Source: Pedobacter sp. WC2423
Lineage (GTDB): Bacteria > Bacteroidota > Bacteroidia > Sphingobacteriales > Sphingobacteriaceae
Direction of reading: 5' to 3'
DNA: 64,000 nt
NCBI RefSeq assembly: GCF_040822065.1
Contig: NZ_CP162005.1
Coordinates: 3,906,001-3,970,000, forward strand
The notes under the pieces: model-generated
The model's database searches: none
What the model was told of the DNA's origin: nothing
The model's input: only the letters and a program-made list of their open reading frames with translations
Part shown: positions 18,669 through 27,163 of the stretch, one piece after another
How positions within the stretch are numbered: position 1 is the first letter of the stretch
Layout of the letters: each line of letters opens with the position of its first letter
Made by a program: the position numbers and the translations under genes

Positions 18669-18999
18669 TTATAAAATCAAAATTATTTTTCCTGTGCTTT
18701 TTCTGCTTTCTAAAAAGTCATGTGCGTCTTTTCCTTCTGCAAGTTTAAAAGAAATTGGTTCAGCTATACTAATTTATTTTGTGCTGATCCATTTTTAGAA
18801 CCTTCCATTGGCATTCGTGGAGCTCATAACCAGCAATATAGGGTGACTCCTCCGTTAAGTGATAATCTCCCTTCCTTCGGTAAATATCTGCAAAGTCCAG
18901 GCCGATAGCTTTTATTCCGAGTAATAAATCTCCTTCTTTTAAGATTGTTTTGGGTACTTCTATGTATTCCAGTAGTTCCGAAAATGTTAATGCTTTCAT
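18669..18999 (-). pseudogene. internally deleted quinone oxidoreductase (MDR superfamily) remnant
   Basis: The first part (18999 to about 18823) encodes a quinone oxidoreductase N-terminus, MKALTFSE...IKAIGLDFADIYRRKGDYH...PYIAGYE, which then loses frame. The last part (about 18770 to the stop at 18669-18671) encodes the family C-terminus, AEPISFKLAEGKDAHDFLES, RKSTGKIILIL. Between them the frame carries stops and the roughly 230-residue NADPH-binding core is missing. An intact enzyme would have about 325 residues. This is a large internal deletion with further decay. Confidence 0.85.
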
Positions 19000-19150
19000 C
19001 CTTTTACTATTTAATAATTAATGTATGATAATGAGAGAAATAATATTCAATTCCTGCTGATCATGACATTTTAATATACAATTAACAATAATGTATTGTA
19101 ATTTAGTTTTTTAATGGTTCAAGAAAACCACCACTATTAATACTTGCTTT

Positions 19151-19900
19151 ATGCCATTAAATTGTGTTATCATAGAAGACGAAAATCATGCGATTGAATT
19201 GCTGACAGACCACATTCAGAACATGCCTAATCTTCATTTACTTAAAGTTTATTCTCAACCTATAATTGCACTGGCAGAAATAACAGAAGAAGATCAGATA
19301 GATATTCTTTTTATGGATATAAATATGCCTGGAATATCGGGAATGGATCTGGCTAAGATTCTTCGCCCGAAAACGCGCTTCCTGATTTTTACAACAGCGT
19401 ATCATCAATATGCGGTAGAAGCATTTGAGCTGGAGGCAGATCAATATATTATTAAACCTGTTACCTTCCCGAAATTTACCGTAGCGATAGAAAAGATCAT
19501 CAGAAAAATTGGTAAAGCCCCTCTTCAGCCTGTGGCCAAATCAGAGATATTTATCAAAACCGGGGTAATGAATAAAATTATCAAAGTCAGCCCTGAGGAG
19601 GTAATTTATCTCGAAGCAAAAGATAACTATATCATTGTTCACACAGACAAGGATAGTATTATTACTTACCTCACGCTAAAAGAGGCCCTTCAGACTTTGA
19701 ATCAGCTTAATAACCTCGTACAGGTGCAGAAATCTTTTGTAATAGCCAGGAATAAGATAGAAATGATAGAAGGAAATCTGATTATTATGGTGAAAGGAAC
19801 CCAGATCCCGATAGGAAACACTTATAAAAAATCATTTTTTGACTATGTTAAGAATAATACGGTGGTATCTGCAAGGGTCAAGCCTTCCAGACCACAATAA
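19151..19900 (+). CDS. LytTR-family response regulator
   Basis: The 249-residue protein has a receiver domain (IIEDENHAIELL, phosphoacceptor Asp in ILFMDINMPG, then FTTAYHQYAVEAFELEADQY and a Lys in YIIKPV) and a C-terminal LytTR DNA-binding domain (IFIKTGVMNKIIKVSPEEVIYLEA..., split here). Such regulators usually pair with a sensor of the LytS/YehU type (5TM or His_kinase). No kinase gene is adjacent, so it is an orphan here. Its start at 19151 leaves no obvious Shine-Dalgarno, which is normal for the phylum. Confidence 0.9.
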   Translation: MPLNCVIIEDENHAIELLTDHIQNMPNLHLLKVYSQPIIALAEITEEDQIDILFMDINMPGISGMDLAKILRPKTRFLIFTTAYHQYAVEAFELEADQYIIKPVTFPKFTVAIEKIIRKIGKAPLQPVAKSEIFIKTGVMNKIIKVSPEEVIYLEAKDNYIIVHTDKDSIITYLTLKEALQTLNQLNNLVQVQKSFVIARNKIEMIEGNLIIMVKGTQIPIGNTYKKSFFDYVKNNTVVSARVKPSRPQ

Positions 19901-20228
19901 GATTCTTTAAATTGCAATTTTTCATCTGGCTAACTTCTTCAAAAAAGACTGCCTTCGATTATCACCGTTTGCGTTTTGAAAGCCAAACCAAAAAACCAAT
20001 GCCTATTTCCTATCCTGAAAACCAAGTATAAATAAGCTATCTGGTATGTGGCAAATTGAGCTTTATAAGCACGAGAAGCTTGCAAGGGCCTATCCTTCAA
20101 TGAGGATTAGCTCGATGCTCTCGCTGATCCCTTTGGGGGGAGGCTTCAAAAAAAATGCTTTTCGCTGCGCTCAATGACATTTTTTGTTTTTAATCTGGCC
20201 TTTGAGCTGAAGGACTCAGGCCGATTTA

Positions 20229-20265
20229 AAACAAAAATGCCACCCTGCGGGCAGCATTTTTGTTT
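20229..20265. terminator. terminator-like hairpin
   Basis: A perfect 12-bp stem, aaacaaaaatgc (20229-20240) with gcatttttgttt (20254-20265), surrounds a GC-rich 13-nt loop. U-rich arms make it terminator-like in both directions. It ends one base before the tRNA-like fragment. Confidence 0.55.
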
Positions 20266-20266
20266 G

Positions 20267-20312
20267 GCGGAGTGTGGGGTGCTACAGTCGAACCCCTGAT
20301 ACCACTTTTGAG
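20267..20312 (-). pseudogene. tRNA-Ser-like 3' end fragment (possible att site)
   Basis: Read on the minus strand this stretch shares ctcaaaag, ggtatc, gggttcga and ctccgc, in the same order and orientation, with the 3' half of the intact tRNA-Ser at 22560-22647. The T arm is interrupted by about six extra bases, and no 5' half exists, so it cannot be a working tRNA. It may be a displaced attachment-site copy or a remnant of another tRNA gene. Confidence 0.5.
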
Positions 20313-20469
20313 TTTTTTTAGTGGATTGAAAATTATCTAAATTATATTAATAATGATCATGCTGGAATTTGCACCTAGTGCAATTACCAGGGGTTATATA
20401 TACAATATGACTTTGAAAATGGAGCGCACGTCCATTTTGCCTGAAATACTCAGTCTTTCTACGGATTAG

Positions 20470-21384
20470 TCAATTCTGGTTTTTCCTGAAATAAAGTGGC
20501 GATAATCCTGTTTTTGTTTTAAATATTTTTGTGAAATGTGAAGGATGTTCGAATCCAAGCTCATAAGCAATTTCGCTGATAGATTTTGAAGTTCCAAGTA
20601 GCAGATTTTTTGCTTTATCAACCAACCTGAGATGAATATGTTCAATCGTAGTTTTTCCTGAATATTTGGTGAGAAGGTCAGATAAATAGTTAGATGAAAG
20701 ATAAAGTTTTTCTGCAAAATATTTCACTTCGGGGATACCTTTGTCAATGAGATTTTCGTCATCAAAATAGTGATTGAGCAACTGTTCAAAATTCTGAAGA
20801 ATATCGCTGCTCACTTTTGACCTCGTCAAAAACTGCCTTTCGTAGAAGCGGTCGCAATAGTTGAGAAGTAACTCGATATTATTTAAAATCAAACCTTGTG
20901 TGTGCCGGTCAATGTTTTTTGAATACTCTGTTTCAATGGTAGAAATTATTACCTCAAGCGTTTTCTTTTCCTCTTCAGAAACGTACAGTGCTTCATTGCT
21001 TGAGTAGTCGAAAAAAGTATAGTTCCGAATCTTTTTGCCCAATTCGGAACCATAGATAAAATCAGGGTGAAATGCCAGAAACCATCCTTCGTCAATCTCA
21101 GCATCAGTATCAGAACTTGTCTGTATTATCTGATCAGGCGCAATGAACATCAAAGCACCTTCCTGAAAATCATAATCTGAACGGCCGTATTTAAAGCTCC
21201 CGTCAAATTTTTTGTATACAGCTGCATATAAACCCAGATGATGAAAATGAGGGGCAGAATCCACATCTTTTCTTTTGATTTTTTTAAGGTCGATAACGCT
21301 TACCAGAGGATGTTTCGGACTTTCAAGACCGTAATATCGATGAAACTCTGCAATCGAATGAATATTGATGAATGATTCTGGCAT
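20470..21384 (-). CDS. AraC-family transcriptional regulator
   Basis: The 304-residue protein has an N-terminal cupin-like sensing region (APHFHHLGLYAAVYKK, EGALMFIAPDQI) and a C-terminal double helix-turn-helix (KYFAEKLYLSSNYLSDLL, SISEIAYELGFEHPSHFTKI, FKTKTGLSPLYFRK). It lies 44 nt downstream of the short-chain dehydrogenase gene on the same strand, so the pair may be co-transcribed and it may control its neighbour. Codon and residue preferences look more AT-biased than the surrounding core genes, consistent with later acquisition, but I did not calculate this. Confidence 0.88.
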   Translation of the reverse strand: MPESFINIHSIAEFHRYYGLESPKHPLVSVIDLKKIKRKDVDSAPHFHHLGLYAAVYKKFDGSFKYGRSDYDFQEGALMFIAPDQIIQTSSDTDAEIDEGWFLAFHPDFIYGSELGKKIRNYTFFDYSSNEALYVSEEEKKTLEVIISTIETEYSKNIDRHTQGLILNNIELLLNYCDRFYERQFLTRSKVSSDILQNFEQLLNHYFDDENLIDKGIPEVKYFAEKLYLSSNYLSDLLTKYSGKTTIEHIHLRLVDKAKNLLLGTSKSISEIAYELGFEHPSHFTKIFKTKTGLSPLYFRKNQN

Positions 21385-21428
21385 TTTGTTGGAATTTGTA
21401 ATGATAAAGTTAAATCTTTCTGCAGCGA

Positions 21429-22232
21429 TTATTCCTGCATACCTCTTAAAAAATCTTCTTCAGAATTTTGATTTTTCAAATCGATATAGAACTTTGCATC
21501 ATCCCCAATACTGTATCTCAATTTGGATTGACCATCTGTTGCTGCCTCAAAAATAGTATCTGCAACTTCTTCGGTCGTAGCATTTGCTAAATGTTCTGTA
21601 CGTTTTGTAAACTTTGGAATGAAAGTCGCCAATTCTTGATTGTAATCTTCAATCGTATTCTGAATCATTTCCATTCCGTTTCTGAAATTGGTCGCAACGC
21701 TTCCGGGTTCTACAATTTTTACGGAAATTCCAAAAGATGACAATTCAAAATATAATGCTTCAGAAAAACCTTCGACGGCAAATTTCGAACTGTTGTATAA
21801 ACTTGTAAAAGGACTGGCTGTCACACCTCCGAAAGATGAAATATTGATGATAACTCCTTTTTTTTGTTTTCTCATCGCCGGTAAAATGGCTTTAGTCATA
21901 TTCATCAAGCCGAAAACATTGACTTCAAATTGTTTTTGAATCTGAGCTTCGTCCGACGATTCGAAAACGCCTATCAAACCGTAACCTGCACTGTTGATGA
22001 GAACGTCAATCTTACCGAACTTTTCTAGTCCTTGTTCAACTGATTTTTTAATACTTTCCAAATCTGTAACATCCAGTTTTACCAAATGTAGATTTTCACT
22101 ATCCTTTAATTCGTCTTCCTTTTCAGGAGAACGCATAGCAGCGATGACATTCCAGCTCTGGTTTTGAAACAATTTTGCGGACGCTTTTCCAAATCCTGAT
22201 GATGCCCCTGTTATCAATACTGTCTTTTTCAT
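21429..22232 (-). CDS. short-chain dehydrogenase/reductase
   Basis: From the ATG at 22232 the protein has 267 residues. It shows the classical SDR fold: cofactor motif TGASSGFGKA near the N-terminus, NSAGYG, catalytic Ser in NISSFGG, Tyr and Lys in YNSSKFA, and the PGSVATNF loop. The open frame extends 18 codons further upstream, but the MKKTVLITGASSG start is the family norm. Substrate is unknown. It precedes the AraC gene in a probable two-gene unit next to tRNA-Ser. Confidence 0.88.
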   Translation of the reverse strand: MKKTVLITGASSGFGKASAKLFQNQSWNVIAAMRSPEKEDELKDSENLHLVKLDVTDLESIKKSVEQGLEKFGKIDVLINSAGYGLIGVFESSDEAQIQKQFEVNVFGLMNMTKAILPAMRKQKKGVIINISSFGGVTASPFTSLYNSSKFAVEGFSEALYFELSSFGISVKIVEPGSVATNFRNGMEMIQNTIEDYNQELATFIPKFTKRTEHLANATTEEVADTIFEAATDGQSKLRYSIGDDAKFYIDLKNQNSEEDFLRGMQE

Positions 22233-22526
22233 AATAAATGATTTAATATTTCTGGTACAAATTTCCTTCAAATCATTGTGAGGCATTTGATGATTTCACG
22301 GAAACACTTATACATTTCTCTGATTTTTAATATCAAAGATTCAGCTACTTGAGAATTACGATACCTTGAGGGAGTGTCGAACCCAAAATAGCCATTTCTG
22401 ATGAATTTGAGCGCTTTATAATAAAAGAGAAAGCTATGGTATGTATTAAAAAAATATCGAACCGTTTTTGATGCTTGAAAATAAACAAGTAAATTGTTAG
22501 TATTCAATGAGTTGCGTTAAATAAAA
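22233..22526. other. gene-free gap between the SDR gene and tRNA-Ser
   Basis: A 79-codon minus-strand frame (22268-22507) crosses this gap, but its composition and lack of any recognisable motif argue against a gene. A short gtcgaaccc stretch near 22376 echoes the tRNA T-arm, though not in collinear context. Nothing else is identified. Confidence 0.5.
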
Positions 22527-22556
22527 AAAGAGACATACAAAGCTGTACGTCTCTTT
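22527..22556 (-). terminator. terminator of tRNA-Ser
   Basis: An 8-bp stem, aaagagac (22527-22534) with gtctcttt (22549-22556), plus inner taca/tgta pairing, is followed on the minus strand by a run of T. It lies 3 nt past the tRNA 3' end. Confidence 0.8.
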
Positions 22557-22559
22557 AAG

Positions 22560-22647
22560 CGGAGAGAGAGGGATTCGAACCCTCGATACCCTTTTGAGGT
22601 ATACACACTTTCCAGGCGTGCTCCTTCAACCACTCGGACACCTCTCC
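22560..22647 (-). tRNA. tRNA-Ser(GGA)
   Basis: The minus strand folds as an 88-nt class II tRNA. The acceptor GGAGAGG pairs with TCTCTCC, the discriminator is G, the T arm is GAGGG-TTCGAAT-CCCTC, and the long variable arm (TATACC...GGTATC region) is typical of serine tRNAs. The anticodon loop reads CTGGAAA, giving anticodon GGA. The 3' CCA is not encoded. The gene is followed at once by a terminator. Confidence 0.95.
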
Positions 22648-22660
22648 AATTCGGGGAGTG

Positions 22661-22668
22661 CAAAAGTA
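22661..22668 (-). promoter_or_regulatory. -7 promoter box of tRNA-Ser (TACTTTTG)
   Basis: The minus strand reads TACTTTTG 13 nt before the mature tRNA 5' end, matching TAnnTTTG and leaving a very short precursor leader. Confidence 0.5.
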
Positions 22669-22714
22669 ATATTTTTTTTGGTTGTTAAACCTGAGCTTGC
22701 CTTATTTTTATAAA

Positions 22715-24145
22715 TTAATCAATAACAGTAACTTTTACCATATTTGTTTTGCCTTTACTTTCCATAGGAATTGCGGCAGTATTGATTAAAGTATCTCCTT
22801 TTTTGATCAGTTTCATTTTAACCAGCAGACTGTTCACATCTAAAATGGTTTCATCAGTACTCTCAAACTTATCATAAAAGAAAGCCTGAACACCCCATAC
22901 CAAACTTAAAGTATTTAATAATTGCCTGTTATTTGTGAAAATATAAGTTAATGCTTTTGGTCTGTGTGCAGATATTTCAAAAGCAGTATAACCACTCACT
23001 GTCATAGAAACGATACCTACAGCATTTGTACGGCTCGCTAAAATACAAGCAGAATCACAAATTGCATCACTTAAGAAAGTTTCAGAATCAGCTTTTAAAG
23101 CTTTTTCAACGTGGAATGGATAGTTGTTTGTTTCAATGTTCTGAATGATTTTTTGCATCGTTTCAATAACGATCAAAGGAAATTCTCCTACAGACGTTTC
23201 TCCACTTAGCATCACTGCATCTGCACCATCCAATACTGAATTTGCAACGTCATTCACCTCAGCACGTGTTGGTCTTGGTGTAGTGATCATGCTTTCCAGC
23301 ATCTGGGTAGCAATAATTACAGGTTTAGAAGCAGCAATACATTTCTGAACAATCATTTTCTGTAACAATGGAACTTCTTCCATTGGCATTTCAACACCAA
23401 GGTCACCACGGGCAACCATGATACCGTCAGAAACTGCAATAATTTCATCAATGTTATCAATTGCTTCAGGCTTTTCGATTTTAGCGATTACCCTTGCACC
23501 TTTACCTCTTTGTTTGATAATATCTTTTAATTCGATAATGTCAGCTGCGTTACGTACAAATGAAAGACCGATCCAGTCTACGTCATTTTCTAACACAAAC
23601 TCAAGGTTTTTACGATCTTCTATAGTTAAAGAAGGAATAGAAACTTTAGTATTTGGTAAGTTTACACCTTTTCTTGAGGTTAAAATACCACCGTGAACAA
23701 CTTCACAAACAACCTCATCTTCATAATTCGTTTCAATCACTCTCATTTGCAGTTTTCCATCATCCAAAAGGATGATTTCACCTGGTTTTACATCTTTAGG
23801 AAAGCTTGTATAAGTGATATAGATACGCTCTTCGTTACCGATGCATTCTTTAGTTGTGATGATTGTACGACTTCCATTAACTAAGTGTATACCACCATCT
23901 TTAACGATTCCAATTCTAATTTTAGGGCCTTGTAAATCAGCTAAAATACCAACATTATAGTTGTGTTTTTTATTGATTGCACGAATCGTATCCAGAACTT
24001 CCTGGTGATCGGCTTGTGAACCGTGTGAAAAGTTAAGTCTGCAAACGTCTAGTCCTGCATTAAACATGCTTAATAAAACGTCTGGTTTTGCTGAGGCCGG
24101 ACCTAGCGTGGCTACAATTTTTGTTCTGGAATGAAAGGGTTTCAT
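22715..24145 (-). CDS. pyk: pyruvate kinase
   Basis: From the ATG at 24145 the enzyme has 476 residues, normal for bacterial pyruvate kinase. It shows RTKIVATLGPAS, CRLNFSHG, the active-site Lys in VIAKIEKPEAI, GVEMP and the MLESM...PTRAEVNDVANSVLDG stretch, plus a C-terminal regulatory domain. It transfers phosphate from phosphoenolpyruvate to ADP in glycolysis. A longer TTG start (24175) is open but would add ten residues not typical of the family. A TATATTTG box lies about 100 nt upstream. Confidence 0.96.
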   Translation of the reverse strand: MKPFHSRTKIVATLGPASAKPDVLLSMFNAGLDVCRLNFSHGSQADHQEVLDTIRAINKKHNYNVGILADLQGPKIRIGIVKDGGIHLVNGSRTIITTKECIGNEERIYITYTSFPKDVKPGEIILLDDGKLQMRVIETNYEDEVVCEVVHGGILTSRKGVNLPNTKVSIPSLTIEDRKNLEFVLENDVDWIGLSFVRNAADIIELKDIIKQRGKGARVIAKIEKPEAIDNIDEIIAVSDGIMVARGDLGVEMPMEEVPLLQKMIVQKCIAASKPVIIATQMLESMITTPRPTRAEVNDVANSVLDGADAVMLSGETSVGEFPLIVIETMQKIIQNIETNNYPFHVEKALKADSETFLSDAICDSACILASRTNAVGIVSMTVSGYTAFEISAHRPKALTYIFTNNRQLLNTLSLVWGVQAFFYDKFESTDETILDVNSLLVKMKLIKKGDTLINTAAIPMESKGKTNMVKVTVID

Positions 24146-24247
24146 TTGAGTTATTTTATTTGTTACGACTAACAAAAGAAGGTTTTAGCTATTAAAAACC
24201 ACTGTTAGCCTGGTTGATTCTGTTATTTAACTAAATAATGTTAGATT

Positions 24248-24255
24248 CAAATATA
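24248..24255 (-). promoter_or_regulatory. -7 promoter box of pyk (TATATTTG)
   Basis: The minus strand reads TATATTTG between the IPExxxVDY gene and pyk. It would give pyk its own transcript with a leader of roughly 95 nt. Confidence 0.45.
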
Positions 24256-24284
24256 GTGTATTTAATACACCTTACATATAAAAT

Positions 24285-24704
24285 TTATATTACCAAATTC
24301 TCATTTGACTTCAATTTGAGTGGATCTATCTGCGCAGCAACCTGAATATCAGGCAGTTTATTAAGACCTGAAATGATATAATCCAGATCTTCTTTATCAA
24401 TATATCCCTGAATAATCATAAAATAATCCACTTTATTCATCTCCGGAATCAAGAATCCCTCACTACTGCGATTACTCAGTATAAAAAAATCATTATCACC
24501 CTGTTCTATGTAAAAATTATACTTCGAAAATGCTAAAGCAGGCTCATCTACATTAAAAAACACCTCATGATCTTCAACTTTTTCAAAATTTAAATTGAGT
24601 CTTGTATTGATTTTATGACACAGGACATAATCCTTTAAAGACGCTGTGATTGCGATTAAGACAAAATCCAGGTCCAGCGAAAGTTTTAAATAGGTTTTGT
24701 TCAA
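24285..24704 (-). CDS. IPExxxVDY family protein
   Basis: The 139-residue protein contains LIPEMNKVDYFMIIQG near residue 85, the signature that names this Bacteroidota family. It has no signal peptide or membrane segment. Its function is unknown. It is found between pyk and acpP here, divergent from acpP across 165 nt. The conserved neighbourhood with glycolytic and lipid-synthesis genes is recalled from the family and has not been tested here. Confidence 0.8.
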   Translation of the reverse strand: MNKTYLKLSLDLDFVLIAITASLKDYVLCHKINTRLNLNFEKVEDHEVFFNVDEPALAFSKYNFYIEQGDNDFFILSNRSSEGFLIPEMNKVDYFMIIQGYIDKEDLDYIISGLNKLPDIQVAAQIDPLKLKSNENLVI

Positions 24705-24869
24705 AGCAGCTTAGTAAGATATATTTTAGGATACGAAATTATAAAACTAATTTTGCTTTATCATTTGAAATAAAAACATTAAAATTGACAGAGAAATAAA
24801 AACATTTGAAATGTGTCAGAATTTATTTTTCTTTGCACTGAATTATTTAACCCATTAAATTATAACATT

Positions 24870-25106
24870 ATGTCTGATATTGCTTCAAGAGTTAAGGCTA
24901 TTATCGTTGAAAAATTAGGTGTGGATGAGAGCGAGGTTACCCCAGAAGCTTCTTTCACTAATGACCTAGGTGCGGATTCTTTGGATACTGTAGAACTTAT
25001 CATGGAATTCGAAAAAGAATTCAATGTAGCAATTCCTGATGATCAAGCTGAGACTATCGGTACAGTTGGTCAAGCAATTGCTTATCTAGAGAAAAACGTA
25101 AAGTAG
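24870..25106 (+). CDS. acpP: acyl carrier protein
   Basis: From the ATG at 24870 this is a 78-residue acidic protein with the phosphopantetheine attachment site GADSLDTVELIM. The open frame extends 19 codons further up, but the M-SDIASRVKAII start is the normal ACP N-terminus. It carries growing acyl chains in fatty acid synthesis. It leads a group with fabF (29 nt downstream) and rnc, the standard acpP-fabF-rnc order. Confidence 0.97.
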   Translation: MSDIASRVKAIIVEKLGVDESEVTPEASFTNDLGADSLDTVELIMEFEKEFNVAIPDDQAETIGTVGQAIAYLEKNVK

Positions 25107-25135
25107 AACATACGGCCTCCGTATAATCCGTATAA

Positions 25136-26389
25136 ATGGAATTAAAAAGAGTAGTAGTTACAGGTCTAGGTGCACTCACTCCAATTGGCAATACTATCCC
25201 AGAATTCTGGGATAATTTGTTAAAAGGGGTGAGTGGGGCTGGGCCGATTACAAGTTTTGATACAGAAAAATTCAAAACAAAATTTGCCTGCGAGCTGAAA
25301 AACTTCAATCCTGAAGACTTTTTAGAGAAAAAAGAAGCTCGTAAATTAGATCCTTTTGTGCAATACGCGATAGCATCAACAGACGAGGCGGTTAAAGATG
25401 CGGGATTCGATTTCTCGCAAATGGACACCAATCGTATTGGCGTTATCTGGGGTACTGGTATCGGTGGTATCAAGACTTTTCTGGAAGAAATGAGAAACTA
25501 TTTTGCGGGCGATGGAACTCCCCGTATTAATCCGTTCTTCATTCCAAAGATGATTATTGATATCGTTCCTGGTCACATCTCCATAAAATATGGCTTACGT
25601 GGTCCTAACTTTGCGACCGTATCTGCCTGTGCTTCTTCAACTAATGCGATGATCGATGCTTTCAATTACATACGTCTTGATATGGCTGATGTAATTATCA
25701 GCGGTGGGTCTGAAGCAATTATTAATGAAGCTGGTATTGGCGGTTTCAATGCAATGCATGCACTTTCAACCAGAAATGACGACCCGTCAACTGCTTCCAG
25801 ACCGTTTGATAAAGACAGGGATGGATTTGTAGCAGGTGAAGGTGCCGGAACTATTATCCTGGAAGAGTTAGAACATGCAAAAGCACGTGGTGCAAAAATC
25901 TACGCCGAATTAGTTGGTGGTGGAATGAGTGCAGATGCAAATCATATTACAGCTCCACATCCGCAGGGACTAGGCGCTAAAATGGTGATGACCAATGCAC
26001 TAAGAGATGCAGGAATGACTACTGGAGACATTGATTATATTAATGTTCATGGAACATCGACCTCACTCGGAGATATCAGTGAAACAAGCGCAATTGTTAA
26101 TTTATTTGGTGAAGACGCGTACAAACTGAATATCAGTTCAACGAAATCAATGACTGGTCACCTTTTGGGTGCTGCTGGTGCTGTTGAGGCCATTGCTGCC
26201 ATTCTTGCTGTACAAAACGACATCGTACCTCCAACAATTAATCACTTCACCGACGATCCTGATTTTGATCCTAAGTTGAATTTTACTTTTCATAAGCCAC
26301 AAAAAAGATTGGTACGTGCTGCATTAAGCAATACTTTTGGTTTTGGTGGACACAATGCATCAGTAATTTTCAAAAAATACGAAGAGTAA
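25136..26389 (+). CDS. fabF: 3-oxoacyl-[acyl-carrier-protein] synthase II
   Basis: The 417-residue enzyme has the Cys-His-His set of condensing enzymes: VSACASSTNA near residue 165, NVHGTSTSLGD and KSMTGHLLGAAGA, followed by the NTFGFGGHN glycine-rich end. It condenses malonyl-ACP with acyl-ACP, and FabF is responsible for elongation including palmitoleate to vaccenate in bacteria that make it. It follows acpP by 29 nt and is probably co-transcribed. Confidence 0.96.
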   Translation: MELKRVVVTGLGALTPIGNTIPEFWDNLLKGVSGAGPITSFDTEKFKTKFACELKNFNPEDFLEKKEARKLDPFVQYAIASTDEAVKDAGFDFSQMDTNRIGVIWGTGIGGIKTFLEEMRNYFAGDGTPRINPFFIPKMIIDIVPGHISIKYGLRGPNFATVSACASSTNAMIDAFNYIRLDMADVIISGGSEAIINEAGIGGFNAMHALSTRNDDPSTASRPFDKDRDGFVAGEGAGTIILEELEHAKARGAKIYAELVGGGMSADANHITAPHPQGLGAKMVMTNALRDAGMTTGDIDYINVHGTSTSLGDISETSAIVNLFGEDAYKLNISSTKSMTGHLLGAAGAVEAIAAILAVQNDIVPPTINHFTDDPDFDPKLNFTFHKPQKRLVRAALSNTFGFGGHNASVIFKKYEE

Positions 26390-26420
26390 ACGTCACGAAA
26401 TATCGATTTTAATAAATTTA

Positions 26421-27149
26421 ATGCCCCTATTTGACCTATATAAGCTCTATTTATCGCCTGATAAAGAGTTTATAAAAAAGCTGAAAAATATGTTAGGCTT
26501 TGTGCCTGGAAATACCGTTTTGTATAAAATGGCATTCAGGCACAGGTCTGTGGCTAAATTATTGAAAAATGGAAGTCGGAGCAGTAACGAACGTCTGGAA
26601 TTTCTGGGCGATGCCATCCTCGGCGCTGTTATTGCAGAATTACTCTTCAAAAGTTACCCTTATAAAGAAGAGGGATTCCTTACAGAGATGCGTTCTAAGA
26701 TCGTTAACAGGGTTAACTTAAATCAGTTAGCCAGAAAAATGGGCTTTGATCAGCTGATTGTATTCGATCAGAAAATGGTTAACATGCAGACCAAACACCA
26801 CTCTATGCTGGGTGATGCTTTCGAAGCCCTGATAGGCGCCGTTTACCTGGATAAAGGATATAATTTCACCAAAGAATTATTGCTTAAACGTATTGTCAAG
26901 CCATATATCGACGTTCACACCCTTGAACTTACTGAAACAAATTTCAAAAGTAAATTGATAGAATGGTGTCAGCGTCATGCTAAAGATATTACGTTTGAAA
27001 TGATGGAGAACAGTGAAGGCGACAGTGCCAAACTTTTCACTATACAGGCCATAATTGACGGCGAGAGTTTCGGTATCGGAAGAGATTACAACAAGAAAAA
27101 TGCAGAAAAACAGGCCGCGGAGAAGGCTTGTGAAGCATTATCTTTATAA
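26421..27149 (+). CDS. rnc: ribonuclease III
   Basis: The 242-residue protein has the RNase III signature ERLEFLGDAILG at residues 57-68, a second acidic site in HSMLGDAFEALIGAVYLD, and a C-terminal double-stranded RNA-binding domain (FKSKLIEWCQ to KKNAEKQAAEKACEAL). It cuts double-stranded RNA, including rRNA precursors. It is the third gene of the acpP-fabF-rnc unit, starting 31 nt after fabF. Confidence 0.95.
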   Translation: MPLFDLYKLYLSPDKEFIKKLKNMLGFVPGNTVLYKMAFRHRSVAKLLKNGSRSSNERLEFLGDAILGAVIAELLFKSYPYKEEGFLTEMRSKIVNRVNLNQLARKMGFDQLIVFDQKMVNMQTKHHSMLGDAFEALIGAVYLDKGYNFTKELLLKRIVKPYIDVHTLELTETNFKSKLIEWCQRHAKDITFEMMENSEGDSAKLFTIQAIIDGESFGIGRDYNKKNAEKQAAEKACEALSL

Positions 27150-27163
27150 ACAAGACTCATTAT

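Larger units (their letters stand above)
19901..20469. other. 569-nt gene-free, hairpin-rich gap
   Basis: No convincing gene is present; a 43-codon frame at 20046-20177 resembles nothing I know. The gap holds three hairpins in a row, roughly 20147-20186, 20197-20222 and 20229-20265, and then the tRNA-like fragment at 20267-20312. The last 150 nt before the AraC stop are AT-rich and featureless. The clustering of hairpins fits the edge of an integrated element or a strong transcription stop. Confidence 0.6.

Noticed and set aside
20046..20177. 43-codon plus-strand frame in the hairpin-rich gap
   Set aside because: Ends inside a hairpin and has no promoter or recognisable sequence; too weak to call as a gene.
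22360..22390. Second tRNA-like stretch containing gtcgaaccc
   Set aside because: It shares only one short block with tRNA-Ser and the flanking blocks are in a different order, so it is not a supportable att site.
22268..22507. 79-codon minus-strand frame upstream of the short-chain dehydrogenase
   Set aside because: No recognisable motif, low-complexity aromatic start, and it overlaps the extended N-terminus of the dehydrogenase frame. Probably chance.
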